From contig JBCBSS010000033.1 of the NCBI GenBank assembly GCA_039819065.1, forward strand, positions 1-54,564: a DNA stretch of 54,564 nucleotides, given 5' to 3'. Of the stretch, positions 7,484-17,202 are shown one piece after another. The notes below the pieces were generated by a model, which ran no database searches, was not told the DNA's origin, and saw only the letters and a list, made by a program, of their open reading frames with translations. Every line of letters begins with the position of its first letter. Position 1 is the stretch's first letter. Source of the stretch: JBCBSS01 sp039819065 (GTDB lineage Bacteria; Bacteroidota; Bacteroidia; Cytophagales; Cyclobacteriaceae). Position numbers and translations under genes: made by a program.

Positions 7484-8386
7484 ATGGAGTACCACGTTCC
7501 CGTTCTGTTAAAAGAAAGCATAGAGGGGTTGGCAGTCCGTTCTGATTGTGTCTATGTAGACCTGACCTTCGGAGGCGGCGGACATACAAAAGCAATATTA
7601 GAAGACCTCACCACTGGAAAGGTTTTCTCATTTGACCAAGACGAAGACGCGCGTAAAAACGCCGAAAAGATAAACCACCGTTCTTTCACTTTTGTTGAGG
7701 CCAATTTTAGGGATTTGAAGCGCTATTTGAAGCTGCATGGAATTGACCAGGTAGATGGTATACTAGCCGATCTAGGCATATCATCTCATCAAATTGATGA
7801 CCCAAGCCGGGGATTTTCTACACGCTTTGAAGGGGAGCTGGACATGAGAATGAGCCAGCACATGCAGACGACAGCGCAAGATGTGATCAACGGATACGAT
7901 GAGAATGCACTTCATCGCATTTTCGGGATGTACGGCGAAGTCAAGAATGCTAAGACACTAGCCGCAGCCATCGTTTCCGCCAGGATCAATCAGCCGATCA
8001 AAACGATCAGCGACCTAAAAGCCATACTTGACAAATACGCCAAACGGGGTAAGGAATTCAAGTATTACGCACAGGTCTTTCAGGCGATTAGGATTGAGGT
8101 GAATCAAGAGATGCAGGCATTGGAGGAGGCGCTCAACCAATCGGTCGATTTGATCAAGAAAGGGGGCAGGTTGGTGATGATATCATATCACTCGCTTGAA
8201 GATAGAATGGTGAAGAATTTTATAGCGAAGGGCAAAGTACACGGAGAGGTAGAAAAGGATTTCTACGGCAACGTGATTAAGCCATTTCAGGCCGTGAACA
8301 GAAAGCCCATAGAGGCTTCGGAAGCAGAAATAAAAGAGAATAACAGAGCGCGTAGCGCCAAATTGAGAATAGCAGAAAGAATATAA
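7484..8386 (+). CDS. rsmH: 16S rRNA (cytosine-1402 N4)-methyltransferase RsmH
   Basis: SAM-dependent enzyme that methylates N4 of C1402 in the 16S rRNA decoding centre. The 300-residue length and ends are typical. The SAM site motif DLTFGGGGHT is at residues 26-35, DQDEDA follows at about 51, ADLGISSHQID at about 96 and the C-terminal RSAKLRIAER signature is intact. It is the regular second gene of the dcw cluster (old name mraW). The stop is 3 bases before the ftsL-like start, so translation is probably coupled. Confidence 0.97.
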   Translation: MEYHVPVLLKESIEGLAVRSDCVYVDLTFGGGGHTKAILEDLTTGKVFSFDQDEDARKNAEKINHRSFTFVEANFRDLKRYLKLHGIDQVDGILADLGISSHQIDDPSRGFSTRFEGELDMRMSQHMQTTAQDVINGYDENALHRIFGMYGEVKNAKTLAAAIVSARINQPIKTISDLKAILDKYAKRGKEFKYYAQVFQAIRIEVNQEMQALEEALNQSVDLIKKGGRLVMISYHSLEDRMVKNFIAKGKVHGEVEKDFYGNVIKPFQAVNRKPIEASEAEIKENNRARSAKLRIAERI

Positions 8387-8389
8387 GCA

Positions 8390-8767
8390 ATGTCAGCGAA
8401 CGAATTCAAGGTAGGTAATGAGCAAGGCGGCAAGAAGGAGACCATATTCTCCAAGCTTGAAGGCATGCTTAAGCTGGAAGAGCGGTTTGATGGCGGTTTG
8501 CCTATCAAATACTTTCCGCACATTCTATTTATCGTAGGCATCTGCATTTTCTACATCGGCAATAGTCACTACGCTGATAAGACGATCCGCAAGATCAACA
8601 AACTGCAGCAGGAAGTAGAAGATGCAAGAGCCGATTATACCACACTCAAAGCGAAGCACATGTTTGCCAGCAAGCAATCAGAAATCGCCAAGAGTGTAAA
8701 GTCATTAGGATTAAAAGAAAGCTTGAATCCACCTGAGAAAATAGTGATCAAAGAAGGTGAATATTAA
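8390..8767 (+). CDS. FtsL-like divisome membrane protein
   Basis: A 125-residue bitopic membrane protein in the ftsL position between rsmH and ftsI. About 40 cytoplasmic residues precede one membrane helix (about 41-60, PHILFIVGICIFYIG), then a coiled coil (KINKLQQEVEDARADYTTLK) and a short tail. This is the plan of the Bacteroidota FtsL-like family, which is thought to join the FtsQ-FtsB-FtsL group that activates FtsW/FtsI. Sequence similarity to enterobacterial FtsL is too weak to see, so the name rests on position and architecture. Its last 11 bases overlap ftsI. Confidence 0.85.
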   Translation: MSANEFKVGNEQGGKKETIFSKLEGMLKLEERFDGGLPIKYFPHILFIVGICIFYIGNSHYADKTIRKINKLQQEVEDARADYTTLKAKHMFASKQSEIAKSVKSLGLKESLNPPEKIVIKEGEY

Positions 8768-10853
8768 GAAGTCCATATTATTAAGAGTAAGGGTAGCCTT
8801 TATCCTGATCTTCGTTTTTTCACTAGCCATCATTACCAAGATGGGCGTGATACAATTCGTAGAAGGGGAGAAGTGGGCAGAAGAGGCAGACCGTACCACC
8901 TTCAAGTATAGGAAGATAAAGGCGACCAGAGGGAATATCTATTCTGACAATGGAAGCTTATTAGCCACCTCGCTGCCATTCTATCGTGTGGCGTTTGACC
9001 CTACGGTGGCAAGCGATGAGGTGTATAGAAAGGGAGTGAGCGAACTGAGTAAGAAGTTATCCACGCATTTTAAAGATAGGAGCGCTGACAGATACTACAA
9101 GAAGATCAACACAGCACGTGAGGAGGGGCGGGAATACTTGATTCTAAGTAAGCAACCGATTGACCACGAAGTAATGAAGGAGATGACGACGTGGCCGATT
9201 TTCGAAAAGGGAAGGTACAAGGGAGGTATCATTTTCGAAAAGGTCGACCGTCGGTTCCGACCTTTTTCTGGTTTAGGGAAAAGAACAATTGGCTACGTCA
9301 ACGAGAACAACCGTGGCGTGGGTTTAGAGTACAGCTTCAACAATGAATTGGCCGGTAAAGATGGCTTGGCGCTGTATCAGAAAATAGCTGGAAGCAACTG
9401 GAAGCCGGTTTTCGATGGCTCTGAGGTAAGAACCGAGCATGGTCTGGATATTGAAACGACCATTGACGTAAATCTGCAGGATGTTTCAGAAACTGCCTTA
9501 TTGAGGGCTATAGAAGAGCACGAAGCTGATTATGGCACTGTGATCGTGATGGAGGTGGCCACAGGTGAAATCAAGGCCATTTCTAATCTAAGTAGAACCA
9601 AAGGAGGCTACTACGCAGAAATGTACAACTACGCTGTGGGTAGCCAGGGATTACGTGAACCGGGATCAACTTTCAAGTTGGCCACCATGATGGCACTGCT
9701 CGACCAGACCAATATTAAACTGAGCGATACCATTGACACCGGAGATGGTGTGCTACCGATCTTCAAAGAGAAGATCAGGGATCATCAGCCTGGCGGATTA
9801 GGTAAGATCACCATCAAGGAAGCTTTTGAGCAGTCTTCTAACATTGCCATGGCCAAGTTAGTCCAAGAGCATTTTGGAGATAAGCCAGAGCGATTCACCA
9901 ACTACATCGATGACATCGGGCTTTCCAAACCCCTTGGTTTTCAGATGGTCGGTGAGGGTGTGCCGAAAATCAAAAGGCCGGGGCAGAACGGCTGGAGTGG
10001 TATCACACTGGCTTGGATGTCTCACGGATACGGGTTAGAACTTACGCCGCTACAGACATTGTCGCTTTACAATGCGGTAGCCAATGATGGTAGAATGATC
10101 AAACCCATCATAGTAAAACGCATCAAGGACGCTGATAGAGTGGAAAGAACTTATAACACCAAGACGATCACGAAGCGGGTGTGCTCAGAAGGGACGCTCA
10201 AGAAGTTGAAAGTGATGTTGGAGGGTGTGGTAGAAAACGGCACTGCCGGAAACATAAAGGACAGCCATTACAAGATAGCTGGGAAGACAGGTACGGCTCA
10301 GATTCTGGAAAACGGAAGATATACCAAAAAGTACATTACTTCATTCGCTGGATACTTCCCCGCTAAGCAGCCAAAGTACAGTGCAATAGTGCTGATCAAG
10401 AATCCCAAGGGCTGGCGTCAATATGGTAGCAATGTGGCCGCTCCCGTTTTCAAGGAGATTGCCGATAATATTTACTCGCGTGATATTGAACTGCACGATC
10501 CGATGCCGGAAGAGTTCGTGGCCGATTATGGTGTATTTCCGGTCATTAGAGCGGGTCATCAGGAAGAGTTGAAGATGATCTGTGACGAATTGGGCATCAC
10601 TAACCATTCGGAGCACGATGGAGAGTGGGTCAAGACTAAGATCAGTGGAAACGCTGTGGTATGGAATGACAACACCGCTTCTACCGGCACCATGCCGGAC
10701 GTGCGAGGCATGACATTGAGAGACGCCATCTATGTGCTGGAAAGCAATGGGTTGAGCGTACGCTTTGAAGGAAATGGGCGGGTGGTGAAGCAGTCGCAGT
10801 TGCCCGGTGCTAAGATTCAAAAAGGAAACAAGGTTACGATTACATTGAGCTAA
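8757..10853 (+). CDS. ftsI: Septal transpeptidase (penicillin-binding protein 2/FtsI) with C-terminal PASTA domain
   Basis: Class B penicillin-binding protein that crosslinks septal peptidoglycan together with FtsW. A membrane helix at about residues 8-28 anchors it. The dimerisation domain spans about 50-215 and the transpeptidase about 235-575. The active serine is in STFK (Ser304, context EPGSTFKL), followed by SSN (EQSSNIAM) and KTG (AGKTGTAQ). A single PASTA domain ends the protein (about residues 642-698, TMPDVRGMTLRDA...), as in many Bacteroidota FtsI. It starts with GTG and overlaps ftsL by 11 bases; its stop overlaps the murE ATG by one base. Confidence 0.97.
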   Translation: MNIKKSILLRVRVAFILIFVFSLAIITKMGVIQFVEGEKWAEEADRTTFKYRKIKATRGNIYSDNGSLLATSLPFYRVAFDPTVASDEVYRKGVSELSKKLSTHFKDRSADRYYKKINTAREEGREYLILSKQPIDHEVMKEMTTWPIFEKGRYKGGIIFEKVDRRFRPFSGLGKRTIGYVNENNRGVGLEYSFNNELAGKDGLALYQKIAGSNWKPVFDGSEVRTEHGLDIETTIDVNLQDVSETALLRAIEEHEADYGTVIVMEVATGEIKAISNLSRTKGGYYAEMYNYAVGSQGLREPGSTFKLATMMALLDQTNIKLSDTIDTGDGVLPIFKEKIRDHQPGGLGKITIKEAFEQSSNIAMAKLVQEHFGDKPERFTNYIDDIGLSKPLGFQMVGEGVPKIKRPGQNGWSGITLAWMSHGYGLELTPLQTLSLYNAVANDGRMIKPIIVKRIKDADRVERTYNTKTITKRVCSEGTLKKLKVMLEGVVENGTAGNIKDSHYKIAGKTGTAQILENGRYTKKYITSFAGYFPAKQPKYSAIVLIKNPKGWRQYGSNVAAPVFKEIADNIYSRDIELHDPMPEEFVADYGVFPVIRAGHQEELKMICDELGITNHSEHDGEWVKTKISGNAVVWNDNTASTGTMPDVRGMTLRDAIYVLESNGLSVRFEGNGRVVKQSQLPGAKIQKGNKVTITLS

Positions 10854-12316
10854 TGCCAATACTGAAAGACATATTGTACAAAGTATCACTCACATCAACT
10901 TCAGGTGATATGGAAGTGGATGTGACCAAGGTATGTTTTGACTCGCGAGGGGTAGAAGACGGGGCTGTCTTTGTTGCGGTACGCGGCACGCAGGTGGATG
11001 GGCATGCCTATATCATACAGGCCGTAAAATCAGGTGCCAAAGCAGTGATTTGTGAGGAACTGCCTGATGAAGTGAAAGATGAGGTGACCTATGTTACCGT
11101 GAAAGATACGGCCAGGGCGTTAGGGATTATTTCATCCAACTTCTATAACAACCCATCTGCTCAATTGAAGCTGGTAGCGGTAACCGGTACTAACGGTAAA
11201 ACCAGTATCGTTACACTCCTTTATAACTTGTTCAGAGGGCTTGGCTACAATACGGGTATGCTTTCTACCGTCAGAAATGCCATTGATGGTAAGGATATAC
11301 CGTCAACACATACTACGCCTGATGCAGTACAGATCAATGAGTTGTTGGCACAGATGGTGAAGAAGGGATGTACACATTGCTTTATGGAAGCAAGCTCACA
11401 CGCTATCGTACAGGAAAGAGTATCAGGTCTGGACTTTAGTGGAGCGGTTTTTACCAATATATCTCACGATCATCTTGACTATCACAAGACATTCGAGGGA
11501 TATATCAACGCTAAGAAAAAGCTATTTGACGACCTGCCGTCTTCCGCTTTTGCATTGGTCAATATCGACGATAGAAGAGGGAGAGTAATGCTTCAGAATA
11601 CTAAAGCAAGCAAACACCACTATGCCCTGAAAAGCATGGCCGATTTCAAAGGAAAGATCATTTCCAATACCCTGCAGGGGCTGGAAGTAGATGTAGACGG
11701 CAAGAATATTTGGTTTCAGCTGATCGGTGATTTCAATGCTTACAATCTGTTGGCAGCTTATGCCACTGGTATGTTGCTGGAAGAAGATGCCGAGCAAGTG
11801 CTTGCGCAACTTTCGCTCATGGGGCCTCCACCGGGCAGGTTCGAGCAAGTAGTGACCGATACGAAGATCACGGCCATTGTGGATTATGCCCATACACCGG
11901 ATGCTCTGAAAAATGTGTTGGACACCATTGCCAACTTCAGAACCGGTAACGAGCAGGTGATCACTGTAGTCGGATGTGGTGGGAACCGTGATAAGGCCAA
12001 GCGGCCATTGATGGCTGATGTGGCTTGCCGCCTGAGCGATAAGGTCATTTTCACCTCGGATAATCCTAGAGACGAGGAGCCCGGTGAGATCATAAAAGAA
12101 ATGCAAACAGGCGTAAGGCCTACAGATTATAAAAAAACGCTGGTGTTACAGGATCGTGAAGAAGCGATCAAAACGGCGTGTGCCCTGGCCAGGGACAATG
12201 ACATCATTCTGGTGGCTGGCAAAGGACACGAAACATACCAGGAGATCAAAGGTGTGAAGCACCCATTCGATGACCGAGAGGTGCTTGGTAGAATGTTGAA
12301 CTTATTAGCGAATTAG
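10853..12316 (+). CDS. murE: UDP-MurNAc-tripeptide synthetase MurE (meso-diaminopimelate-adding)
   Basis: Cytosolic ATP-dependent ligase that adds the third amino acid of the stem peptide. The 487-residue Mur ligase has the three usual domains; the P-loop GTNGKTS is at 112-118, the substrate region THTTPDA at about 155, and DNPRDEEP at 403-410. DNPR is the established signature for meso-diaminopimelate specificity, since lysine-adding MurE proteins have a different motif. It is followed at once by mraY; murF, often between them, is missing. Confidence 0.97.
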   Translation: MPILKDILYKVSLTSTSGDMEVDVTKVCFDSRGVEDGAVFVAVRGTQVDGHAYIIQAVKSGAKAVICEELPDEVKDEVTYVTVKDTARALGIISSNFYNNPSAQLKLVAVTGTNGKTSIVTLLYNLFRGLGYNTGMLSTVRNAIDGKDIPSTHTTPDAVQINELLAQMVKKGCTHCFMEASSHAIVQERVSGLDFSGAVFTNISHDHLDYHKTFEGYINAKKKLFDDLPSSAFALVNIDDRRGRVMLQNTKASKHHYALKSMADFKGKIISNTLQGLEVDVDGKNIWFQLIGDFNAYNLLAAYATGMLLEEDAEQVLAQLSLMGPPPGRFEQVVTDTKITAIVDYAHTPDALKNVLDTIANFRTGNEQVITVVGCGGNRDKAKRPLMADVACRLSDKVIFTSDNPRDEEPGEIIKEMQTGVRPTDYKKTLVLQDREEAIKTACALARDNDIILVAGKGHETYQEIKGVKHPFDDREVLGRMLNLLAN

Positions 12317-12322
12317 CGAAGC

Positions 12323-13531
12323 ATGTTATACTACTTGTTCGATTATTTAGATAGACAATTCGACCTGATTGGTGCGGGAGTGTTTCAATACATCTCCTTC
12401 CGTGCTGGTATGGCCGCTTTGTTTTCGCTACTGATCACCATCACCTTTGGTAAACACCTGATAGACAGGCTAAGAAAGAAGCAGGTGGGCGAGACAGTAA
12501 GAGACCTCGGGTTAGAAGGACAACTTAGCAAACAAGGTACGCCTACCATGGGGGGATTGATCATCATTGCTGCCATACTCATACCGACGCTTTTATTTGC
12601 TCAATTGGATAACATCTATGTCATTCTGCTACTGGTCACTACAGTTTGGTTAGGGATCATAGGTTTCACGGATGACTACATCAAAGTATTCAAAAAGAAT
12701 AAAGAAGGTTTAAGAGGCAAGTTCAAGGTATTTGGACAGGTCACATTAGGATTGATCGTTGGGCTAACGCTTATCTATCATGGAGATGTGGTGATCAGGG
12801 AGTTCACCGGAGATATGCAAATACAAAGTGGTGAGGTGATCAGGCAGTTCGAAGATGTCAAGTCGACCAAGACCACAGTGCCATTTTTGAAGAATAACAC
12901 CTTTAATTATGACTTGGTACTTGGTTGGTTAGATTCGAGATTGACGGCCATCATTTACGTGCTGTTCGTGATCTTCGTGATTACAGCCGTATCGAATGGT
13001 GCCAACCTTACTGATGGATTGGACGGGCTTGCCGCAGGTTCTTCAGCCATTATTGGACTGACCTTGGCCATTCTGGCGTACCTGTCTGGTCGATATGACT
13101 TTAGTGATTACCTGAATATTCTTTATATCCCCAACCTCAGTGAACTGGTGATATTCTGTACCGCCCTTGTTGGCGCTTGCATAGGATTTCTATGGTACAA
13201 TTCATTCCCGGCCCAGGTATTCATGGGTGATACAGGGAGTTTGACTTTGGGAGGAGTGATCGCGGTATTGGCGTTGGCGGTTAGAAAAGAACTAATGATT
13301 CCTTTGATCTGCGGGATTTTCCTGATCGAAAATCTATCAGTGATCATTCAGGTATCCTATTTCAAGTACACAAAAAAGAAATACGGTGAAGGCAAAAGGA
13401 TATTCTTGATGAGTCCTTTGCATCACCATTATCAAAAGAAAAATATACACGAGGCAAAGATTGTGACCAGATTCTGGTTGGTGGGTATTCTACTCGCCAT
13501 CATGAGCTTGGCCACCTTGAAGTTGCGATAA
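12323..13531 (+). CDS. mraY: Phospho-MurNAc-pentapeptide transferase MraY
   Basis: Integral membrane enzyme that moves phospho-MurNAc-pentapeptide to undecaprenyl phosphate, making lipid I. Key motifs are visible: TMGGLIII (about 73), the Asp pair in GFTDDYIKV, NGANLTDGLDGLAAG, and the C-terminal MSPLHHHYQKK. About ten membrane helices are expected. At 402 residues it is longer than the roughly 360 of E. coli, because of an extra loop near residues 150-205 that holds TGDMQIQSGEVIRQFED, a feature of Bacteroidota MraY. The gap to murE is 6 bases and to murD 4. Confidence 0.97.
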   Translation: MLYYLFDYLDRQFDLIGAGVFQYISFRAGMAALFSLLITITFGKHLIDRLRKKQVGETVRDLGLEGQLSKQGTPTMGGLIIIAAILIPTLLFAQLDNIYVILLLVTTVWLGIIGFTDDYIKVFKKNKEGLRGKFKVFGQVTLGLIVGLTLIYHGDVVIREFTGDMQIQSGEVIRQFEDVKSTKTTVPFLKNNTFNYDLVLGWLDSRLTAIIYVLFVIFVITAVSNGANLTDGLDGLAAGSSAIIGLTLAILAYLSGRYDFSDYLNILYIPNLSELVIFCTALVGACIGFLWYNSFPAQVFMGDTGSLTLGGVIAVLALAVRKELMIPLICGIFLIENLSVIIQVSYFKYTKKKYGEGKRIFLMSPLHHHYQKKNIHEAKIVTRFWLVGILLAIMSLATLKLR

Positions 13532-13535
13532 TGAC

Positions 13536-14906
13536 ATGAGTAAGCGAATAGTCATATTAGGCGCAGGAGAGAGCGGAACAGGAGCGGCACTTTTGGCTCA
13601 TGCCAAAGGATACGAAGTATTCGTGTCTGACTTTGGTGTGATTAGCGAAAAGTACAAGTCGCAACTGGAGAAACTGGCTATTCGGTATGAAGAAGGTTGC
13701 CATACGGAAGCACTCATTTTGAATGCTGATGAAGTGATTAAGAGCCCGGGTATTCCAGAAAAAGCACCTGTGATCCAGAAGCTTAGGGAAGCTAGAATAC
13801 CGGTGATCGATGAATTGGAGTTTGCTGCCCGTTACACGGACGCGAAGATCATCGCCATCACTGGGACTAATGGCAAGACCACTACCACCCTGCTTACCTA
13901 CCACTTGCTGAAGGAAGCAGGTTTCAAAGTAGGGTTAGCCGGGAACATTGGCTACAGTATGGCCAAGCAGGTGATCAAGGACGAATTCGACTACTACGTG
14001 CTAGAAGTGAGCAGCTTCCAGTTGGATGGTACTTACAAGTTCGAGCCGCACATCAGTATGCTGTTGAATATCACGCCTGACCATTTGGACAGGTATGAAG
14101 ACCTGATGCAGAACTATGTAGATTCTAAGTTCAGGATCATTCAGAGTATGACCAAGCGCGATCATTTTGTCTACTTCAATGAAGATGGAATTATCGGTAA
14201 GGAGCTTAGCAAGCGCAAAGTATCGCCGAAGCAATATGCGGTTTCGCTGGCTGAAGATTCGAATGCTGACATTCGTCTGGATGAAGGAAGAATGAGCTTT
14301 CAGATACAAGGAGTTAAGTTTTTGATCTCGCCTGAAGACACAACATTAAGAGGAAAGCACAACCTCATTAATACCATGAGTGCCGTTACGGCAGCTACCT
14401 TGGCTGGCGTGGGAGAAGAAGATATTCGAAGGGCATTGAAAACATTTTCAAATGCACCGCACCGGTTAGAATATATCGCCACCATCAACGGGGTGGACTT
14501 TGTCAACGATTCTAAAGCGACCAACATAGACGCTGTACGCTACGCACTGGATAGTTTCAGCCAACCTTTGGTTTGGATTGCGGGCGGTGTGGACAAAGGC
14601 AACGATTATAGCTTGATCATGGAAATGGTCAATGAAAAAGTGAAGGCGTTGGTTTGCCTGGGCAAGGATAATGAAAAGCTCCGGGAAGCCTTCCACGAGG
14701 ACATTATGGACTTGTTGGAAACAGATGATATCAAAGAAGCCGTGAAGTCGGCAATGGAGTATGCTGAGGCGCATGATGTGGTGCTGTTATCACCCGCATG
14801 TGCAAGTTTTGACCTCTTTAAGAACTACGAAGACCGTGGTGATCAATTCAGAGAGGCTGTATTGGATTTGAAAAAGCGACTAGAAGATAAATCGTTAGCG
14901 CAATGA
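13536..14906 (+). CDS. murD: UDP-MurNAc-L-alanine:D-glutamate ligase MurD
   Basis: Cytosolic Mur ligase that adds D-glutamate. The N-terminal Rossmann-like domain starts with RIVILGAGESGTGAA, the P-loop ITGTNGKTTTT is near residue 108, and VNDSKATN, typical of MurD, is near residue 322. The 456-residue length is normal. It overlaps ftsW by the four bases ATGA (14903-14906), the sign of coupled translation. Confidence 0.97.
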   Translation: MSKRIVILGAGESGTGAALLAHAKGYEVFVSDFGVISEKYKSQLEKLAIRYEEGCHTEALILNADEVIKSPGIPEKAPVIQKLREARIPVIDELEFAARYTDAKIIAITGTNGKTTTTLLTYHLLKEAGFKVGLAGNIGYSMAKQVIKDEFDYYVLEVSSFQLDGTYKFEPHISMLLNITPDHLDRYEDLMQNYVDSKFRIIQSMTKRDHFVYFNEDGIIGKELSKRKVSPKQYAVSLAEDSNADIRLDEGRMSFQIQGVKFLISPEDTTLRGKHNLINTMSAVTAATLAGVGEEDIRRALKTFSNAPHRLEYIATINGVDFVNDSKATNIDAVRYALDSFSQPLVWIAGGVDKGNDYSLIMEMVNEKVKALVCLGKDNEKLREAFHEDIMDLLETDDIKEAVKSAMEYAEAHDVVLLSPACASFDLFKNYEDRGDQFREAVLDLKKRLEDKSLAQ

Positions 14907-16075
14907 CGAAATTAAAAGATTGGGCAGATAAAAACCTACAAGGCGACCAGGTCATCTGGGGTGTTGTGATAGCTCTCGCACTGATTGGAATTTTGGTGGT
15001 TTACAGTGCTACAGGGACTTTAGCGTTTAGAAACATGCAGCATCCTGAAAATTACCTGATCAACCATACTTTCTTGGTTGTGTTGTCATTTTTTGCCATG
15101 TGGTTTGCTCATAAAATTGACTACAGGTATTACTCGAAGATTTCGAGATATGCGCTGTGGGTCAGTGTGCCCCTATTGATCTTCACTTTCACCAATGGTG
15201 CCAGCTTGAATAGTGCCAATAGGTGGATCATTATTCCCTTGATCAATAAGTCGTTTCAGCCTTCTGATCTGGCCAGTTTGGCACTGATTATGAACCTGGC
15301 GAGCATGCTTTCTAAAAAGCAACAGAACATAAAAGACTTCAAGAATACACTGATACCGATTCTGATTTGGTGCGGAGTGATCTGTGGATTGATAGCATTG
15401 ACAAACCTGTCCTCGGCGTTACTACTCTTTTTGACCTGTATGCTGATCATGTTCATTGGCCGTGTGCCATCGAAGTACCTGGCGATGCTGGTGTTTGTAG
15501 GGATTCTGGCCGGAGGCGCAGCCATCCAATTTGGACAAAGAGGTGATACAGCCATTGTCAGGATCGAAGCTTATTGGAATAGCCTCTGGAATGGAGGGAA
15601 ATTGCAAGACCAAGCCAGACACGCGCAGATTGCCATTGCCGGAGGTGGAATAACAGGACGAGGGCCTGGAATGAGCCACCAAAGAAACATTCTACCGCAT
15701 CCTTACTCTGACTTCGTCTACGCCATAGTGATAGAAGAGTATGGCTTGATAGGAGGAATAACAGTGCTGGGCTTATACATACTGCTGTTGATGCGTGGTA
15801 TGAAAGCGGTGTACAACAGTGAACGTGCCTATGGAGGCCTGCTTTCTGCAGGATTGACCTTCGCACTGGTACTGCAAGCCATGGTACACATGGGTGTAGT
15901 GGTAGGTGTCGGGCCAGTAACGGGTTTGCCATTGCCGATGATCAGCATGGGAGGTACATCATTACTATTTACTGGAATTTCATTAGGAATCATTCTCAGT
16001 GTAAGCAGAGGAGAAATTGACCAGGCATGGTCAGGGAGTCACAAAGAAATAGCGAATATGGCGAAAGCCGCATAA
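14903..16075 (+). CDS. ftsW: Septal peptidoglycan glycosyltransferase FtsW (SEDS family)
   Basis: Polytopic SEDS protein that polymerises glycan strands at the septum with FtsI. About ten membrane helices are seen in 390 residues. Diagnostic pieces are VVYSATG near residue 33, the polar loop with ANRWI, the GRGPGMSHQRNILPHPYSDFVYAIVIEEYGLIG-type segment (split here: GRGPGMSHQR, then PHPYSDFVYAIVIEEYG) and GLPLPMISMGGTSL. The ATG overlaps the murD stop. The following murG lacks a normal start codon, so its translation may depend on ribosomes ending here. Confidence 0.97.
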   Translation: MTKLKDWADKNLQGDQVIWGVVIALALIGILVVYSATGTLAFRNMQHPENYLINHTFLVVLSFFAMWFAHKIDYRYYSKISRYALWVSVPLLIFTFTNGASLNSANRWIIIPLINKSFQPSDLASLALIMNLASMLSKKQQNIKDFKNTLIPILIWCGVICGLIALTNLSSALLLFLTCMLIMFIGRVPSKYLAMLVFVGILAGGAAIQFGQRGDTAIVRIEAYWNSLWNGGKLQDQARHAQIAIAGGGITGRGPGMSHQRNILPHPYSDFVYAIVIEEYGLIGGITVLGLYILLLMRGMKAVYNSERAYGGLLSAGLTFALVLQAMVHMGVVVGVGPVTGLPLPMISMGGTSLLFTGISLGIILSVSRGEIDQAWSGSHKEIANMAKAA

Positions 16076-16092
16076 AATAAAACAGGTAGATC

Positions 16093-17202
16093 ATAGCTGA
16101 AGAAAAAACATATCGACTGATTATTAGCGGAGGAGGAACCGGTGGTCATATCTACCCGGCACTGGCAGTAGCGGATAAGTTCAAAGAACTATATCCTGGT
16201 AGTGAAATACTGTTTGTTGGTGCGCGTGGAAAGATGGAAATGACCAAAGTGCCTGAATCGGGCTATAAGATCATTGGACTGTGGATCAGCGGCCTGCAAA
16301 GGAAGATATCCTTCAGGAACCTATACTTCCCTTTGAAGGTGATTGTCAGCTACTTCAAAGCGAAGCAGATCATTGGCAGCTTCAAGCCCGATGCAGTGAT
16401 TGGTTTCGGAGGCTATGCCAGTGCGCCGATCATGATGGCCGGAACATCGCGTAGAATACCGGCACTGATCCAGGAGCAGAATTCTTATGCAGGATTGGCT
16501 AACAAAAGAATGGCTAAAAAGGCAGAGAAAATATGTGTGGCTTATCCGGGTATGGAGAAGTATTTCCCGGCCGATAAGATAGTCGTTACCGGTAATCCTG
16601 TTCGCAAGGACATCATTAACCCGGATGACAAGAAAGGTACTGCTTTGAAGCACTTTGGTTTCACCAGCGAAAAGAAAACCATTCTGGTAATCGGAGGAAG
16701 CTTGGGTGCGCGCACCATCAATGAAAGTATGCTGCAGGAGATTGATAAGATCATCAAAGCAGGTGTACAGTTGATCTGGCAAACAGGCAAGTTCTACCAT
16801 GAAGAAATGCTCAGACGCACGAAAAGCTATGACAAATCCAATATCAGGGTATTAGAATTCCTGAGAGAGATGGACTTGGCCTATGCTGCTGCCGATGTGG
16901 TGATATCAAGAGCTGGAGCGCTGTCTGTATCGGAAATATGCCTGACCGGAAGGCCGGCTATATTCGTGCCTTCACCTAACGTAGCGGAAGATCACCAGAC
17001 TAAAAACGCACAGAGCTTGGTGGACAACAATGCAGCGGTAATTATCAAAGACCAAGAAGCCAGGGAAAAGCTGGTCATGGAAGCACTTGAGCTGATCAAG
17101 GATACAGAAAAGCAGGAAAAACTATCAAAAAATATAAGCGGCTTGGCTAAGCCAAATGCCGCGGAAGATATAGTAAAAGAAATTGTAGAAGCGATCAATT
17201 GA
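16093..17202 (+). CDS. murG: UDP-GlcNAc:lipid I transferase MurG, apparently starting at ATA
   Basis: Peripheral membrane glycosyltransferase (GT28) that makes lipid II. The reading frame continues upstream of its first ATG (16234) to a TAG at 16087, and this upstream part encodes YRLIISGGGTGGHIYPALAV, the glycine-rich N-terminal motif essential in MurG. Starting at 16234 would remove 47 residues and this motif. No ATG, GTG or TTG exists between 16087 and 16234; the candidates are ATC (16090), ATA (16093) or CTG (16117). ATA gives 369 residues, a normal family length, the sequence I/M-AEEKTYRLII, and an AGG at 16084-16086 six bases upstream. A sequencing or assembly error (G read as A at 16095) is the alternative. 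The rest is intact: NPVRKDI, the IGGSLGARTINE segment, and AGALSVSEICLTGRP. It overlaps murC by four bases. Confidence 0.9.
   Translation: MAEEKTYRLIISGGGTGGHIYPALAVADKFKELYPGSEILFVGARGKMEMTKVPESGYKIIGLWISGLQRKISFRNLYFPLKVIVSYFKAKQIIGSFKPDAVIGFGGYASAPIMMAGTSRRIPALIQEQNSYAGLANKRMAKKAEKICVAYPGMEKYFPADKIVVTGNPVRKDIINPDDKKGTALKHFGFTSEKKTILVIGGSLGARTINESMLQEIDKIIKAGVQLIWQTGKFYHEEMLRRTKSYDKSNIRVLEFLREMDLAYAAADVVISRAGALSVSEICLTGRPAIFVPSPNVAEDHQTKNAQSLVDNNAAVIIKDQEAREKLVMEALELIKDTEKQEKLSKNISGLAKPNAAEDIVKEIVEAIN

Noticed and set aside
16234..17202. murG starting at the first ATG (16234)
   Set aside because: That start would remove the GGGTGGH motif needed for the fold and leave a 322-residue protein, shorter than the family.
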